The notes under the pieces: model-generated
What the model was told of the DNA's origin: nothing
Seen by the model: the letters and a program-made list of their open reading frames with translations, nothing else
The model's database searches: none
Program-made: the position numbers and the translations under genes
Part shown: in pieces, positions 23,816 to 37,300 of the stretch
Numbering within the stretch: position 1 is the first letter of the stretch
How the letters are laid out: every line of letters begins with the position of its first letter
DNA from: Pyxicephalus adspersus
Lineage: Eukaryota > Chordata > Amphibia > Anura > Pyxicephalidae
Assembly: GCF_032062135.1 (NCBI RefSeq)
Contig: NC_092859.1
Span: 27,122,288 to 27,186,287 of the forward strand
Direction of reading: 5' to 3'
DNA: 64,000 nucleotides

Positions 23816-24109
23816 ATTTTCTGACATGGTATTCTTTACAGATGTTTTAATATTAAAGGTCATCTGGCTATTTTCTCCAAATTTGCAGTGCATGTTTTAT
23901 TGATAGGGGCGAAAGGGAGGAGACAGAGGGGGACTGGTGTTAGAGAGGGGGTTCAAGTTAGCCTGATCCTAGGTTCCTGAGTCATAGCCCAGTAGACAAG
24001 TATTAAAGGTTTAGGAAAAAAGTTCACACTAGAAATGAATATTAAGTGTGTCACTGCAAGAAGGTTTTTTATCTCCTAGCACAGAGCTTAAGAGCTTAAA
24101 GGAGATGCC

Positions 24110-24650
24110 AGGACATGGTCCTTTACACAAGGAGAGCTAGACATAGGGCAACAATCCAACAACAGGTAACGTATCTGCACCTTTATATGAGGAGGAACAA
24201 GAGGAGCACAGCCAAAGCCCTACAAGATGACCAAACTGTCAGAAGTAAACTTCATTAGTTGGCATGTGGGCCTGACATCCTTTAGTGGCACCAGTGACCA
24301 CAGTCAGGGCCCATGCAGCTCGAATGGCATTTGCCAGAGCACACCAAAATTGAGAAGTATGTCATTGGTGCCCCATTTTCATAACAGATGAGAGCAGGTG
24401 CACATTAAACACATGTATCAAACATGAAAGAGTCTGGGGAACATTCTGCTACCTGCAGGATCATCCAGAATGTCTAGTTTGGTGGTGGATCAGTGATGGT
24501 CTTGGTGGGGAATATTCTTGGAGGGCCACACAAACCTCCACGTTAGGTAATGGTACCTCGACTGTTGTTAGGCGCTGGGATGAAATCCTCAGACTTATTG
24601 TCAGATTGTCAGAAGTTCTTTCTGATGCAGGACAAGTATCAAAAGTCAAG
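24110..24650 (+). pseudogene. Tc1-like transposase relic, family 1
   Basis: Frameshifted plus-strand coding remains: CATTTGCCAGAGCACACCAA, then an ITDESRCTLNT frame with the catalytic DE, then RWDEILRLIV. This matches the Tc1-like pattern FTDESRF...RYRDEILRPIV. No terminal repeats found and the 3' third (DNAxPH, PDLNPIE) is missing. Confidence 0.6.
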
Positions 24651-24719
24651 ACAAGACAACATTATTGATGGAAACTGTTCATTATTTTGTTTTCGTAGTA
24701 TAAAAGTATAATTTTTAGT

Positions 24720-25560
24720 ATTTTAATATATGAATGTTAGGAGACAAGCGATCCCTTGCTGCTGGCTGCCACAGGACAATGCATCCTGTTTATTCCCTTT
24801 ATCGGCGTCGCTTGCAGCAGCAGGGAAGATCAAGCAAATAGCTGTCAGTCCCCTGCTCTGCAGCCTGTGGCATCCCCGGCTTCCCTTTGGATGTGAGTGG
24901 TCCCTCTGCATCCCCTGCTCTGAGACTGTGCAGCTGAAGGGGATTGTGCTGCGACCAATGAGCAGAGTAATTCCTGATTTACTCCTGCAATGCCATTGGC
25001 TGCTGGGGTTTCATAGGCTCTCTGTTCCCATTGCTCTATGCCTGTTGTAGCCTTAGCTGGGCTAATCTGTGCTGCAGAGATTTGTTTGTTTTGTGTTACT
25101 GACCTTTGCCTTGTTCCTGACATTTCGTTGTACTCAGCCTGGACCGACCTCTGCCTGTGCTTACTTTCTTTGTACCTTGCTTAATGGTTGACCTTGGTTT
25201 GTATTCTGGATCACCTGGGATTCTTGTACTGTTTATCTGAGACACCATGCCTTGCGCAGTAAGTCCTAGGGACAACCAAGTGCTAGGAGACACAACCAGT
25301 CTCTTGAAGGCTGAGCGGGGGCTTACTAAAAGTGTAGACTACCGTGTAAGATTGGGGGACTGGTGTCTGGTGAGGACTGGTGCTGACTGGGTCCTTACAA
25401 TGAACTAATGAGTTTAGAATATGAATTATCTTCTGTTTACTCCTGAAAAAGGAGAAGGCATCTGTGAAATGCGTTGAGTACATATGAACATGTGGATTGT
25501 ATTTATGTATTGGCAAAAAGTATTGTGTGTTTGAATAAAAATGTTTTTTTATAAGAATTA
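24720..25560. repeat. Dispersed repeat candidate (LTR-like or MITE), unassigned
   Basis: A GC-richer block with pyrimidine-rich TGACCTTTGCCTTGTTCCTG-type sequence, and near its end GAAGGCATCTGTGAAATGCG, which I have seen as a repeated motif in frog genomes. Open frames on both strands (24730-25050, 24845-25123) lack known domains. Confidence 0.35.
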
Positions 25561-26033
25561 ATATGGTGTTAATTTGTGGCCTAAAAATTCCCTAGGTTCT
25601 CTAGGATGTTTTTGGAGACAAACCTTCATGATTGTATAGATAAATTGATGGGATTTTTGCACATCACGTCATAAGAGTTATACTATAATACTATAATCTT
25701 TATACTATAATCTTTCTTATTTCTAGTGGTCAGAGGTAGATGGATAGATACTTGACAGAATGTGCCACATCCCAAAAAATGTAGATTTTCTTTGTATCAC
25801 AATATAATCACAGGACTTTTAGGGCACACTTTTAAAATATTCAAAAAATATAACTTTTATTCCATACATTAAAAAGCAAGTAAAACATTACACAAGTAAT
25901 TGTAAAAACAAATTTTCATGTATAATATGGTCCCGCATGATTGGGTGGATTCATGCATTTCGTGGGAATTTCCCGCTTTTTCAGGAAAAATGTCGAGATC
26001 AATCAATGTTAATACGTGTACATGTACATTTTT

Positions 26034-26345
26034 AATAGAGTGCAAGCAAGTCAAAAGCTCCCAGAGCAGCACAGAAAAAAACAGCACAGGAGGGATCTGA
26101 GATTGAATATGCAATAGAGCTGCAGGGCACGCAATAGAGTCCAACACCACACTGGGGAATTGCGTGCCCTGCAGCCCTATTGATGCTGGGTATTGTACGC
26201 TGATTCAGCTGTCTCTAATGTTTGCTGTGCTTTCTGATATGGAATTGTCTCTATCCTGACAAGTGAAACCCGATATTCAATCTCCCCCATGTGCTGTTTT
26301 TTTGCTGTGCTGCTCTGGGAGCTTGTGACTTGTTTGCACTCTATT
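26034..26345. repeat. Nested foldback palindrome
   Basis: Outer arms 26034-26110 and 26273-26345 are inverted repeats (AATAGAGTGCAAGCAAGTCA against TGACTTGTTTGCACTCTATT). Inside them a second pair occurs (CAATAGAGCTGCAGGGCACG against CGTGCCCTGCAGCCCTATTG, about 26112-26135 and 26159-26182). No coding. It ends about 30 bp before a Tc1-like element. Confidence 0.75.
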
Positions 26346-26377
26346 GGAAGAGGCTTTCACCTGGAAGTGGTGATGTA

Positions 26378-27101
26378 CAGTGAGGGAAATAAGTATTTGA
26401 TCCCCTTTTGTACGTTTGCCCTTTGACAAAGAAATGACCAGTCTATAATTGTAATGGTAGGTTTATTGTAGCTGTGAGAGACAGAATAACAACAAAAGAA
26501 CCCTCCAAACCCAGTGCTCCAAAGTCAGAACTTGATGTGCATTGCAATGAGTAAAATAAGTATTTGTTCCCCTTGTATTTGTTCAGCAAGATTTCAGGCT
26601 CCCTGGTGTCTTCTCTGTATGCAGGTAACGAGCTGAGATTAGGAGCACCCTCTGTATGGGAGTGCTCCTAATCCAAGTTTGTTACAGTACCTGTATAAAA
26701 GACACCTGTCCACAGAAGCAATCAATCAGTCAGATTCCAAACTAGCCACGTTGGCCAAGACCAACAAGCTGTCCAAGGATGTCAGGGACAAGATTGTAGA
26801 CCTACACAAGGCTGGACTGGGCTACAAGACTATCGCCAAGCACCTTGGTGAAAAGGTGACAACAGTAAGCGCGATAATCCGCAAATGGAAGAAATACAAA
26901 ATAACTGTCAATCTCTCTCAGTCTGGGGCTGCATGCAAAATCTTCCCCCGTGGAGTTGCAATGATCACGAGAATGGTGACAAAGCTACCTAGAACTACAC
27001 GGGGGAACTTGTCAATGATCTAAGGGCAGCTGGAACCATAGTCACCAAGAAAACAATTGGTAACACACTGCGACATGAAGGCCTGAAATCTTGCAGAGCC
27101 T
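26378..27101 (+). mobile_element. Tc1-like transposon fragment, family 2 (5' half)
   Basis: Starts CAGTGAGGGAAATAAGTATT after a TA. The open frame 26679-27020 encodes the paired-type DNA-binding region ([44 protein letters not shown]), then shifts frame and stops near GNTLRHEGLKSC at about 27100. The catalytic DDE domain and the right terminal repeat are absent. Confidence 0.75.
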
Positions 27102-27260
27102 GGGTAATCCAGCAAACCTGGAATGGATTTCCTAAAAGTCATTAGCTATTTGATAGCAAATGTTTTCAAATCTGGACCAGAAATAATAATATTAGTAATA
27201 TTAATAAAAAGTGTATTCTCTCCAGCCTTGGGGAACTATAATGAATCAGGGCCATTGTTG
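27101..27260. repeat. Partial copy of the palindromic MITE at 21970
   Basis: TGGGTAATCCAGCAAACCTG and GAATGGATTTCCT match the reverse complement of 22100-22135. It abuts the truncated Tc1 fragment. Confidence 0.5.
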
Positions 27261-28090
27261 GAAGTGCATACAGAGACATGGGGGCCATACAGACTACTGA
27301 GCCAGTCTATTGTTTGTTGTTTTTTACTTGGCTTTCACTGGTACACAACAGTGGTACATAACAAACTAAGTGGTCCAAAACTTTCATACCAATTGTTAAG
27401 GTTAACATACCCTTTAAAGTAAACTCCTGCATAATATTTTGGTGCAGCCATTAACTGTAGGACAGCAGCCATGTTAGACTGAAAAGGTCACTACAATGAC
27501 TAATGATGTGTGGCTACCAGACAGGAAGTGTTTAAAACTTTGTCGTCTCAGTCACCCTTACCCTAACTGATACCATTATATCAGATCACTGCAAACCTTT
27601 CTTTTTTTTTAAAAATTACAAAAATCAGCATGCAGTTTTTGCTTAACGTCAATTTAACAAGCATTTTATATCATGTTTAAATATTTTTGAAATAAAAAAA
27701 ACTTGCAGAGTAATTTTTCATTGTCTGTTGATGCAAAGACTAATGCTAACCCCTGATCTCCTTTTTGTTTGAACTGAAAGCTTTGGCAGCATCCCTCTTT
27801 TTACTAAACCCAACAGCTTTTGCAAAAATCTCTGGGGATACAGAGCTGTCACTACAGATCTGGATCTTTAAACTAGTGCGATAGACAGTTCCGGATTCCT
27901 TAGTAGTTTTGACAGCAGCTGCCATCACCTTGTTCTGCAGTCTGTATAGAGCTGGTGCCAAGCCCAGCACATGGCTGTCTATTATAGATAATCACCCTGT
28001 CCAGTCTAGACTTCTCTCTTTTCATAAATACACTGTTGAGTTTGCAAATTGGAATAAACCCAGTTAAGCTTTTTTTTTCATTTGGCCTAG
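27260..28090. other. Upstream flank of rho-crystallin gene: no gene recognised
   Basis: Two overlapping minus-strand open frames (27746-27970, 27900-28130) have no motif I recognise, and one runs into the promoter block, so they are taken as chance. Any distal lens enhancer would lie here. Confidence 0.4.
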
Positions 28091-28093
28091 AAT

Positions 28094-28165
28094 TCTCAGA
28101 CAAGGGGTTTAACTTGTCATTGGTTGCCACCTCCCCCCCTCCAATATGTTACCCAACCAATGGTC
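28094..28165 (+). promoter_or_regulatory. Promoter block shared by genes B and C
   Basis: The stretch from CTCAGACAAGG through CCAATATGTTAC and AACCAATGG matches 42470-42525 upstream of gene C (CTCAGGCAGG, CCAATGTGTTATC, AACCAATG). Similarity stops further upstream, so this may be a retained proximal promoter. Binding factors are not identified. Confidence 0.55.
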
Positions 28166-28183
28166 ATGGCGATGAGTATATAA
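28157..28183 (+). promoter_or_regulatory. CCAAT and TATA box of rho-crystallin gene
   Basis: CCAAT at 28157-28161 and TATATAA at 28177-28183, 53 nt before the ATG. The same pair occurs in gene C at nearly the same spacing. The predicted transcription start is about 28205. Confidence 0.7.
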
Positions 28184-28229
28184 CTAGTTGCAGGGCTTAG
28201 AATCCTCACACTCCCCTAACACAGCAGCA

Positions 28230-28316
28230 ATGAATTTCACCAAGGAAACCCGTGTCACCCTCAATGATGGCAATATGATGCCAATCCTAGGATTGGGCAC
28301 GTATGCAGCTCCTGAT
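28230..28316 (+). CDS. Rho-crystallin exon 1
   Basis: Codons 1-29, [18 protein letters not shown] to AAPD. Donor GTAAGT. The ATG follows a short leader about 50 nt after the TATA box. Confidence 0.95.
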
Positions 28317-31300
28317 GTAAGTAGCGTTGTTTTTTGTTGTTTTTGTTGTCAAAATAAGGGTCAGCGATGAGACAACAAGCACATGAAAGCTTCCACAGCA
28401 GTGGCGCCATTGAAAAAGGGATTCAGCTTTTAGCACTATACTGTAATGTCAACACCAACCAACGGCATGTCTCGGCATTGTGAGATTTAGGAAGGATGGG
28501 TCAACTTGTTATCCTTCTATCATTCATTGAATGAAGATAATAGGAAATTACTGGAACTTGTTCTGCACACTCTTTTCCTGCACAGGACTTTTTTTTTCTG
28601 TCTATGTCCGGTTGTGGAGATTTGGTTTTACTTGCTGTTCTAAAGATATGCATTTTACAAAGATATAAAAAGTGGGAGCAAATTACTCTAAAGTGAGAGT
28701 TATCGCTGAAACAGATGTCTTGTTTGGGTAAAAAATTCTCTCTATTCCTGTTTAGGTGACCATAGTAGGGTATTGGATTTGACATCAGTTCAGTGGGGGC
28801 ACAAACAGCGAAAAGAAAAACGGGATGGGTTTAAGTTCACTTTTAGTACTTCTAGAACAATGTTTTTAGTTTAGATGCACTTAATCTAGTGCTAGATATA
28901 AGATGGTTAGAGAAAAATAGGGTAACTCACTTAGGCTGTGTACACGTTAGATTATTGTCATTAGAAAGCATCTTTCACAATCCTTTCCAACGACAAAAGA
29001 CTGAAAGATGCATGAACAAGAGCTGTACATACAGCACCTTTCTGCTCGATGAAGAGGGGATGGGGAAGAATGAGCGAGCGCCACCGGCTGTGCTCTCTCC
29101 CCTTCACTTCACCAGGATGTATCCATAAACGACAACAGACAAGCGCTGTACACACATTAGTTTCCCGTCTGATACCAGCGATAATGGATAATGGAAGCAA
29201 TAATTGGACGAGAATAATCTGACCTGTGTACATAGCCTTAAGCATAAAATATTTTGCTTACATTTTTACTAGTATTATTGAAAAACATTTAGTGTTTAAG
29301 GTTCTGTTGGTTGATTGCTTTGTATACATGGCGTGCTGACTAGTGTTGGCGCTACTTAACTTACCTGTTAAAAGGAAAAGAAAATAAATCATTGTGCTTT
29401 GGGCAGCAGCACAAGAAAAGCTGCTACAGCCTGGAGTATGATAATTGCATTTCTTTTTATATTGGTTTACTGGTGTGCAATGATCTAGATCGACACTCGG
29501 GAATGCTGTCTGAGCCATTCACCTTGAGTGGTATACATGTAATCCTATGGAATACAACTGTCAGGCCAAAGCATGTATGCCCTTTCTCATTTATAGTAAG
29601 AAATGACATATTTTGGCTTCTGCAATGTTTTAATTATGTTTTGTATTGTCTTAACCTTTAGCACATACGCATATACCTAACAACTGTTAGAGACAACCTG
29701 CTATTATTATTAGGGAACTAGAAATGGGAAGAAGGACCCATATTCTACTAACCACTACTCGTTAGATTTAATTAAAAGACAGATTCAATGGGCAATAACG
29801 TATATCTAAATCCAAAAAATTTTTTTCAGTAGCTAGGTAGGAAATAGCTAAAACCCATCATTTCTTTCTGTGTCCCCTTGTGGAGCTCTTTCTTTAATGA
29901 GTAAAAGGGGATTGCACCAAAATAAGGAAATCTTTCACTTAGACACTGAAAGATTTCCCCTCCTAATGTTCTTGTACCTATTTTTCCATTACAGTAATAA
30001 TCAGGGCAAAAATACAGCAATGCCTGACACATACAGCAATGCAAACCTGAATTTTTAACTATTTCCTATGCTATAAAAAACAAATTGGCTTTAAATACTT
30101 TGATATGAGGTTGATATGAAAGTGTGGCATTATTTAAAATGCAATCCTTGTCTCATTTTAGGTGCCTAAAAGTCTTGCGGAGGATGCCGTGAAAGTTGCT
30201 ATCGATCTGGGTTACCGTCACATTGATGGTGCCTTCATCACCGGCAATGAGATGCAAATTGGTAATGCCATTCGCTGCAAGATCGCTGAGGGAGTAATCA
30301 AGAGGGAAGATCTCTTCTACACGGGAAAGGTGAGCAAGTAAACCAATGTTACAGACATAACCGGAGATATTACAAAAACTTGACATTATAGAAATTCTCT
30401 GATGATATTTTTATGCATTTAATCCTTTAAATTAATCATTTAGGCTGTAAAATGTCCACACCTGGCTGGTAAAAATGATTTGCAATGTGAATGTGATGCA
30501 GGTATAGTATCTGAAATGTCAGAGGGATCCAGTCGGTACTTGACTTTGCTTTAGATGTCACCCCCTTGGGTCATCAGTGACAAATAAATGAATGAGCACT
30601 GTATACATAGAAGGGGGGAAGATAAGCGAGCAACTTGCCTCTGTTCTCTCCTGCATAGGGAAGCACAACAGTTATTCCCGATGAGTCATTCAACAATTCA
30701 CCGTGGCAGTGAGCAGATCTTGAGTATGTAATAAGCAACACACTACAAACTATACATAACAATTACTTATTTATTGTGCAATGTTTATAAAATAAATGCA
30801 TAATTAACTATTAAAACTAAATTAAATGCTACACATTCTCCTTCTAATAGAAGCTTTTCTCAAACAGATTTACATACCTTTAATTAAAAAAAACTCCACA
30901 ATCCTTCTACCCTTCTACATGAATAACTAGGGCTGATTTATACTAGGCCAGCTTCCTTTACCATATACTCCCAATCCCTTACTTTCTAATACATTGTCAC
31001 ATTAACTCAAGAATTATATGTATACATAATAAGTAAATATGTCTACAGAAAAATGAGTAGTACCATAATGAAAAAAATAACGTCCACAGAAGGAGAGATA
31101 GACAATGCTGAACAGACATAACTAGTCTGCAGAAGCGCAATACTTAGACAACCCGTTAGACAACTATGTATCAAGCTGGCTGACATTCTGCCATGTATCA
31201 GGTTGAGGTTATGCCAAGCTGAGCCACTGTTTTCATTATCAAAAGTCTCAAGGTGACAAAACCCATAATTGTATCAATATTGTGTTCCATATTCAACAAG

Positions 31301-34300
31301 TTGACTACTATATTTTTGCATTTAAAAAGAAATGAATTTTACCAGTAAAAGTTATAACTGTTTGGTATTCTTTCTCCAGCTATGGTGTACATACTTTTCC
31401 CCTGAAATGGTACGCAAAGGCCTAGAGAGGTCTCTGAGGGATATGGGATTGGATTATCTGGACCTCTTCCTTATGCACTGGCCTGTATCCCTCAAGGTAG
31501 GTAAAATATACAGATATCTTAAATTTTCAAATGAATAAGTAGAAGCTCCAGTAAAGGTGTTTTAACATTTTTAAGCAAGGTGGGGAAGGGTTTAAACCTC
31601 TGGCAGTATTTTTATTATCTTTTCATGCCCCTGTTGGGGAGATTCCACCCACGTTCTGTGTAAAAAAAAAGAGGGAAGATAATATTAGGAAAAGCAATAA
31701 CAGGATCACTTTGCAACAAATGTGCTAATCAGAATGTTTAATGAAACCTAAATATGTCAACTGTTGGCCACAAATTGTAACTGTTGCTTAATAGCTACAT
31801 AAAAGTTCTAATAGGAACTCAGATGCACACTCAAAGGTGAACTGATCTCTTGCTGGTAAAAATATGCCCCATATTCCAACAGTGCATTTCCCAGCTAGGG
31901 CAACTTCAAGAGGTTTGTAGAGAACTTCCTATGGGACATCCTATTTTGAGCATATTGTTGAGCAGTTAGTCCTATTCAATTATAAGCAGAAACTACAGAA
32001 AAAGACACATATTAATACAGCATGTTTTTTGTTAATACTAGAATTACATCATCTAATGCTCTCTACAGAAGAGCTCTGACTGGTAGAAGGAGAAACAACA
32101 AAAGTAGCCAACCAGTTGTTTTGCTCAGGTTAAAAAGCAGCTTGCAGATAGGAGGAGATAGCAGAAAGCAGTTTGCTGTTTCTCCATGGTCAGGGACAAG
32201 ATCAGTGCTAGTTTGATTGTATAAATCTCCAGAATGGAAGTGAAGAATTACAAATTCTATACAAGGTAAAACAGCTCTTCTATATATCTATTTTTTTTCT
32301 GTGTTCAGCTTTACATAAAGCTTGAAACATTTATTTCCCTATCAAAACTGTTTTTATGGTGACCCGTTGACATGAAAATTGATTTGATATTGCTTGCATC
32401 CCCTGCAGTTTCCAGTACAGGAGAGAAAGCAGATTATTAACGCATAACTGGTCAGTTTGTTGACATTTGCTGACAGCGCTGGTTTTTTATCCTTCTGGAT
32501 ACTTTCCACAAACGCTGTCATTGACAGAAAACAATGAGACTTTGCTGCAAAAATGATCGTGCAAGCAGAAAATGAAACACGTATCTTTTGTATTGGTGAA
32601 CTCATCATTCCTACAGATTAAGCATCTTTTAAAAAACAAAAGACAAATGGGAACACAGGGGATTTATATAGGAAGCAACATGGAGTGCATTGTTTTAAAA
32701 AGGATAATACACTTTTAGAATAAAATTTGTTAAGCTCAGCCTTGGTCATAAGTGGTGAAGAAAAAAAAAAAAAATATATATATATATATATATAAAATAT
32801 TTGCATATATAGTTATCTATAAAAGCTTGCCAATGATCAAGTCCTAATGCAGTATTGACAAAACCTTACATATTAGATGGGAGACATCACCACTCCACAA
32901 ATATTTTGCAGTTTACCTGTATTACATAATTATTTTCTTATGTGTATAGGATAAAGATAGCCAAGACTTTATTATTAGATTTGGACAGATTTTTTTGCTA
33001 TCAGTTCCAAGCTGGGTAGAATCCCCCTCTCTATTTGTTCTGTTCACTTGTTACTGGGAAAGAAAGTGATAATATTAATAAATGTTACAGCTATTACCAA
33101 AATAGAAGGAGGTAAAGAAAAATATAATAGAATTACCTCTTGCTATATGATGATAACTCTGCTGGCTTCCTGTTTCCAGAAATCCAGAAAAGGCATAGAA
33201 AATATCATGGATATTCACCCTTCTCTACTCTATGGAAAAACGAAATGTATACTACGCATACACTTTACACTATTAATGTCACAGTTGCTCAAATATTTAT
33301 TAGTTTACAGAGATGTTTCCAGAGATTATTTCCAATATATTTTGAATTTGCATGGATAAAGGACATATCTGATAGGTGACACACTGATATTTAACATTAT
33401 TACATTTTACAGAGATGACACCATTACATTGCATCTTTAAAATATTTACCAAAGCAATAGTATTGATTTGGATGATGGGGAAAAACATAAACATGTAATA
33501 AATATGAGAAAGGTTTTAATCCAGTAGTTGGCAATTTATTAGGTATCGGGACCCTCAAATATTGCCCCTGACATCACCAATATGGAATTCTAGAGGATAC
33601 TGCTATGGACTGATGACTTACACAAGAAAATGCCCAAATAATAGATTCATGGTGTAGGCAGACAGAGACTAGGGAGTGGGACATGTTACATGAAATTTCA
33701 ACAGATTACTTCAATTAAAACCCCCTTTATAAATCAATGTTCCCATCACAGACCTCCCAGGCCCAATGATTCCATTTCAATCACCAAAATGCTACATGGT
33801 CCTTAGACTGCCTTTCAAGCACCTATTCCCATTCAATCATAAAAAGTTTTGTCTAATTTCACAATATACCTTTTGAAAATGGGACCTATGATCTATTAAT
33901 ATATATTTTCACACCATAATACAATTGGGACTAGATTCTGCCAATGATTTTGATTTATTTCCATCCTGTGCAGCCTACTGGAGCAGCTGATCCCTCCGAT
34001 ACGGACAAGCCATTCATCTATGATAATGTTGACTTTTGTGCTACATGGGAGGTAAGTGAAACCTAAACCACACAGGGATTATAGGAAAAAAAATTGCTTC
34101 TGCTTCAAAAATAACACAGATACTGTGTTCCCTTTAGCATCTGACAAGTTTCTAGAGTGACAATCAAATGGGAGGCATCATAACGAAGACCAGGGCATTA
34201 TTCCAGAATGTGATTGATTTACTGATAATGGCTCTGTTTTCACAAAAAAATACTTTAGGTTTGGATTTTGAGTTTCAAAAAACTCTAGTCCAATATGCTT

Positions 34301-37300
34301 TCTTAGAATTCAACTGCTGGTTTCAGCTGCTAGTGATAACATCTTTGTTGCTTGGCTGCCATTATTTATAAGTTTGCTTATCTGTTATTTTATTGTATTC
34401 ATTCTGATTTAGCAGTCTTTATTTTCAGGCACTTGAGGCATGCAAAGATGCAGGTTTGGTAAAATCCCTCGGTGTGTCAAACTTTAACCGCAGGCAGCTG
34501 GAACGACTTCTGAATAAACCAGGACTGAAGTACAAGCCAGTCTGCAACCAGGTACTCAGACTAATCTTTTATTGTATTTATCAAAAATGGTTCTGGGGCT
34601 ACTAGGGGTGCTGCTAGCATCCTAAAATACCCAGAGTACCCCTGGGTGCCCATATTGATTGATATATTCAAAAAAAATTGAAGATTATGGATTTGGAGGT
34701 ACAAGGCACAACACTAAAATCAGTCAGTTTTTCATCCTACCTAAGAGTGGATTGAGTAGTTCAGTAAAAGACAACTAGGCATAGCTGACTCAAGTCCACA
34801 AAAATGCTTTGTGTTGTCTGCCTACACCAAGGCTGGAGACCTTGAGTGCCTTTCAGGTAGATTAATCAGTATTTTCTGCCAGACTATGACCTGAATGGTT
34901 TTAAAAAGAAAAATCTCCTATTTAATACTAAAGGATGGTGGGATGGTGCTCCAAATAAATACTCACAAATACAATAAAAATACAAACAAATTTTGATGAA
35001 TTTTTACTTTTGTGTACCACTTTTATCCATGCATAAAATTATTGCTCATAATTTGCAGGTGGAGTGTCATATATATTTAAACCAAAACAAACTTCACTCC
35101 TACTGCAAATCCAAGGATATCGTTGTGGTGGCTTACAGCGTCCTAGGCTCACACAGAGACAAGAATTGGTAAGTGGATATATGAATGTGTCTGCTTTAAA
35201 CTAAATTGGTTTCGGACTCTTTTGATAACTTTTTTGAAGACATTTTTGATAACTGTCTTCATCAAGTGGCTGAATTGGCTAAGGTCTACTAAGCTGACGA
35301 TTGGGGGATGTCATCATCTGGCAACTAGATTGTCTGAACCTTATTACACCTGTCATCGTCAGGTATAGTAGCCAATCCATCTTCTTGATTATGACAGCTG
35401 TAATAGTCCTGCTGCCAGATTGGCAGAGCCCTACTATACCTGTGTATGGTAGCTATACTCATTATTATCAGATATAGGTCAGTTTAGAACTCTTTGATTG
35501 CTCATATTCTGATTTCCAATGTCAGTGAGAGTAAAAAAAAAACCCAGGGTCAGAGGAAGTAAAAAATGTCCCAGCATCTGATGGAATGATAAAACCCCTG
35601 TGTGTGTGAAATTAATAGACATAAGTAGTACACTATCATTAGAGTCAGAGGAAAAATGACTCATTAATGGTGTCAGTGGGAAAACAGTGCTGGTGTCACT
35701 AAGAGACTTCAAATAATATCCTACATTGTATTTTATTGGTTGCATGTCATCACAGCCAGAACTCTAAAGACACAGTAGATCATTCCACATACAGTACCTT
35801 GTAAAGGCCCACCATGCAGGTAGTTCCTAAACCATAATGCAAAGTCTAAAATGAATTGCATTTGAATATGCTGGGTGTGTCAGGGTTAAAGGGGTAACAT
35901 GACAGTGTTTGAATATTTTAAAATATTTATTATGTATTTCATATTCACTCTTTCTGTAGGGTGGACCTGAGCCTACCAGTTCTGCTTGATGATCCAATTT
36001 TGAATAAAATTGCTGCTAAGTACAATCGTTCCTCTGCAGAGGTCGCCATGCGCTTCATTCTCCAGAAGGGAATTGTGGTCTTGGCCAAAAGCTTTAGCCC
36101 TGCTCGTATCAGGCAAAACCTTGGGGTAATTACAGTTTCCTACTTAATCTCTTTATATTTTTATCTGCTGTGAGATGACATATTCTGTATGAACAGTTAA
36201 ACAATAACTTGAATAATGTGTAATAGTTCTTTGTGAAAATACACGACAATTTAATTTATTCTCTCAAGGGTGTAGTGGAAAAAAAAGAAGAGGGGGCACA
36301 ATACTATCCATGGCCTGCCCCTTAAAGGGGAAGAAACTTCCCCCAGAGTGACATCATGAGATCTGAGCTTGCGATGGAAGAGTAGTGGGTTGTGTTCAGA
36401 GAGACAATCCACCCACCGCCCTGAGCCTGCAATTCCATTTGGGAGACATGGTCCATGGCTCCGGCCAGTGCCCCACCAATGATTTCTTTGCAAAATAAGA
36501 GTGGGCACACGTCCCTATTTCCAAAAGAGTGAGGGCACAGCCCCCCCCCCCCAATACACCCCTGCCTAAATGGCTGTAATCCAAAAATTTCCTGTTTGGC
36601 TGTAATCCAAAAATTTCAGACATGCTAACAGTCTGAAAGTTCCACTCCACAACTTGTCACATGCTGGAAAAACACTTCATTGTTACTAACTTAATCAGGC
36701 TCAGGAGCATATTGTCCATATATAATGTATGACTTTACAGTTACTTCCTTTAGATCTTCAGTTTAGAACTTCTAGAAGTTCTATTATTGACCCATCTTCG
36801 ATAGGCCAGATTGGGTATTATGTAAAGTCCATTTCTAGCTCCTTTTTACCTAGATACTATCCTGTAGGTGCAGCTTTGTATACAGAATAGTCTCTTGTGC
36901 ACAGCATTCTGTAGACATACGTAGCAAAGATCCATGTTTCCTAAATGTCAACAATGAATATTGAATCATCTTCTACTAGTAACATGTAGAAACGTTTGGG
37001 AACTGTTGCCTGTTCCTTTTTTTTTTTCAAAGTAAACATTCCTTTGTGTTAATATATTAATACTTTTCTCAGGTCTTTGAGTTTGAATTAAAACCAGAAG
37101 ACATGAAAACCCTTGATAGCCTAGACAGAAACCTTCATTATGGACCCTTCAAAGAGTAAGTGTTATGTTCTAGAAATAAAGAGCAGAGAAACAAAAAACA
37201 AAGATATTTTAAGGGAAGGGATTTATAAATGTGGCAGCTTGAGCTCTCATATCTGTACAAACTTTGATGTATTTGACATTGCATTTGCTGTGTGAAAGAT

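Noticed and set aside
27746..28130. Possible small gene upstream of rho-crystallin on the minus strand
   Set aside because: Two overlapping frames without motifs, running into the conserved promoter block. No splice or polyA context.
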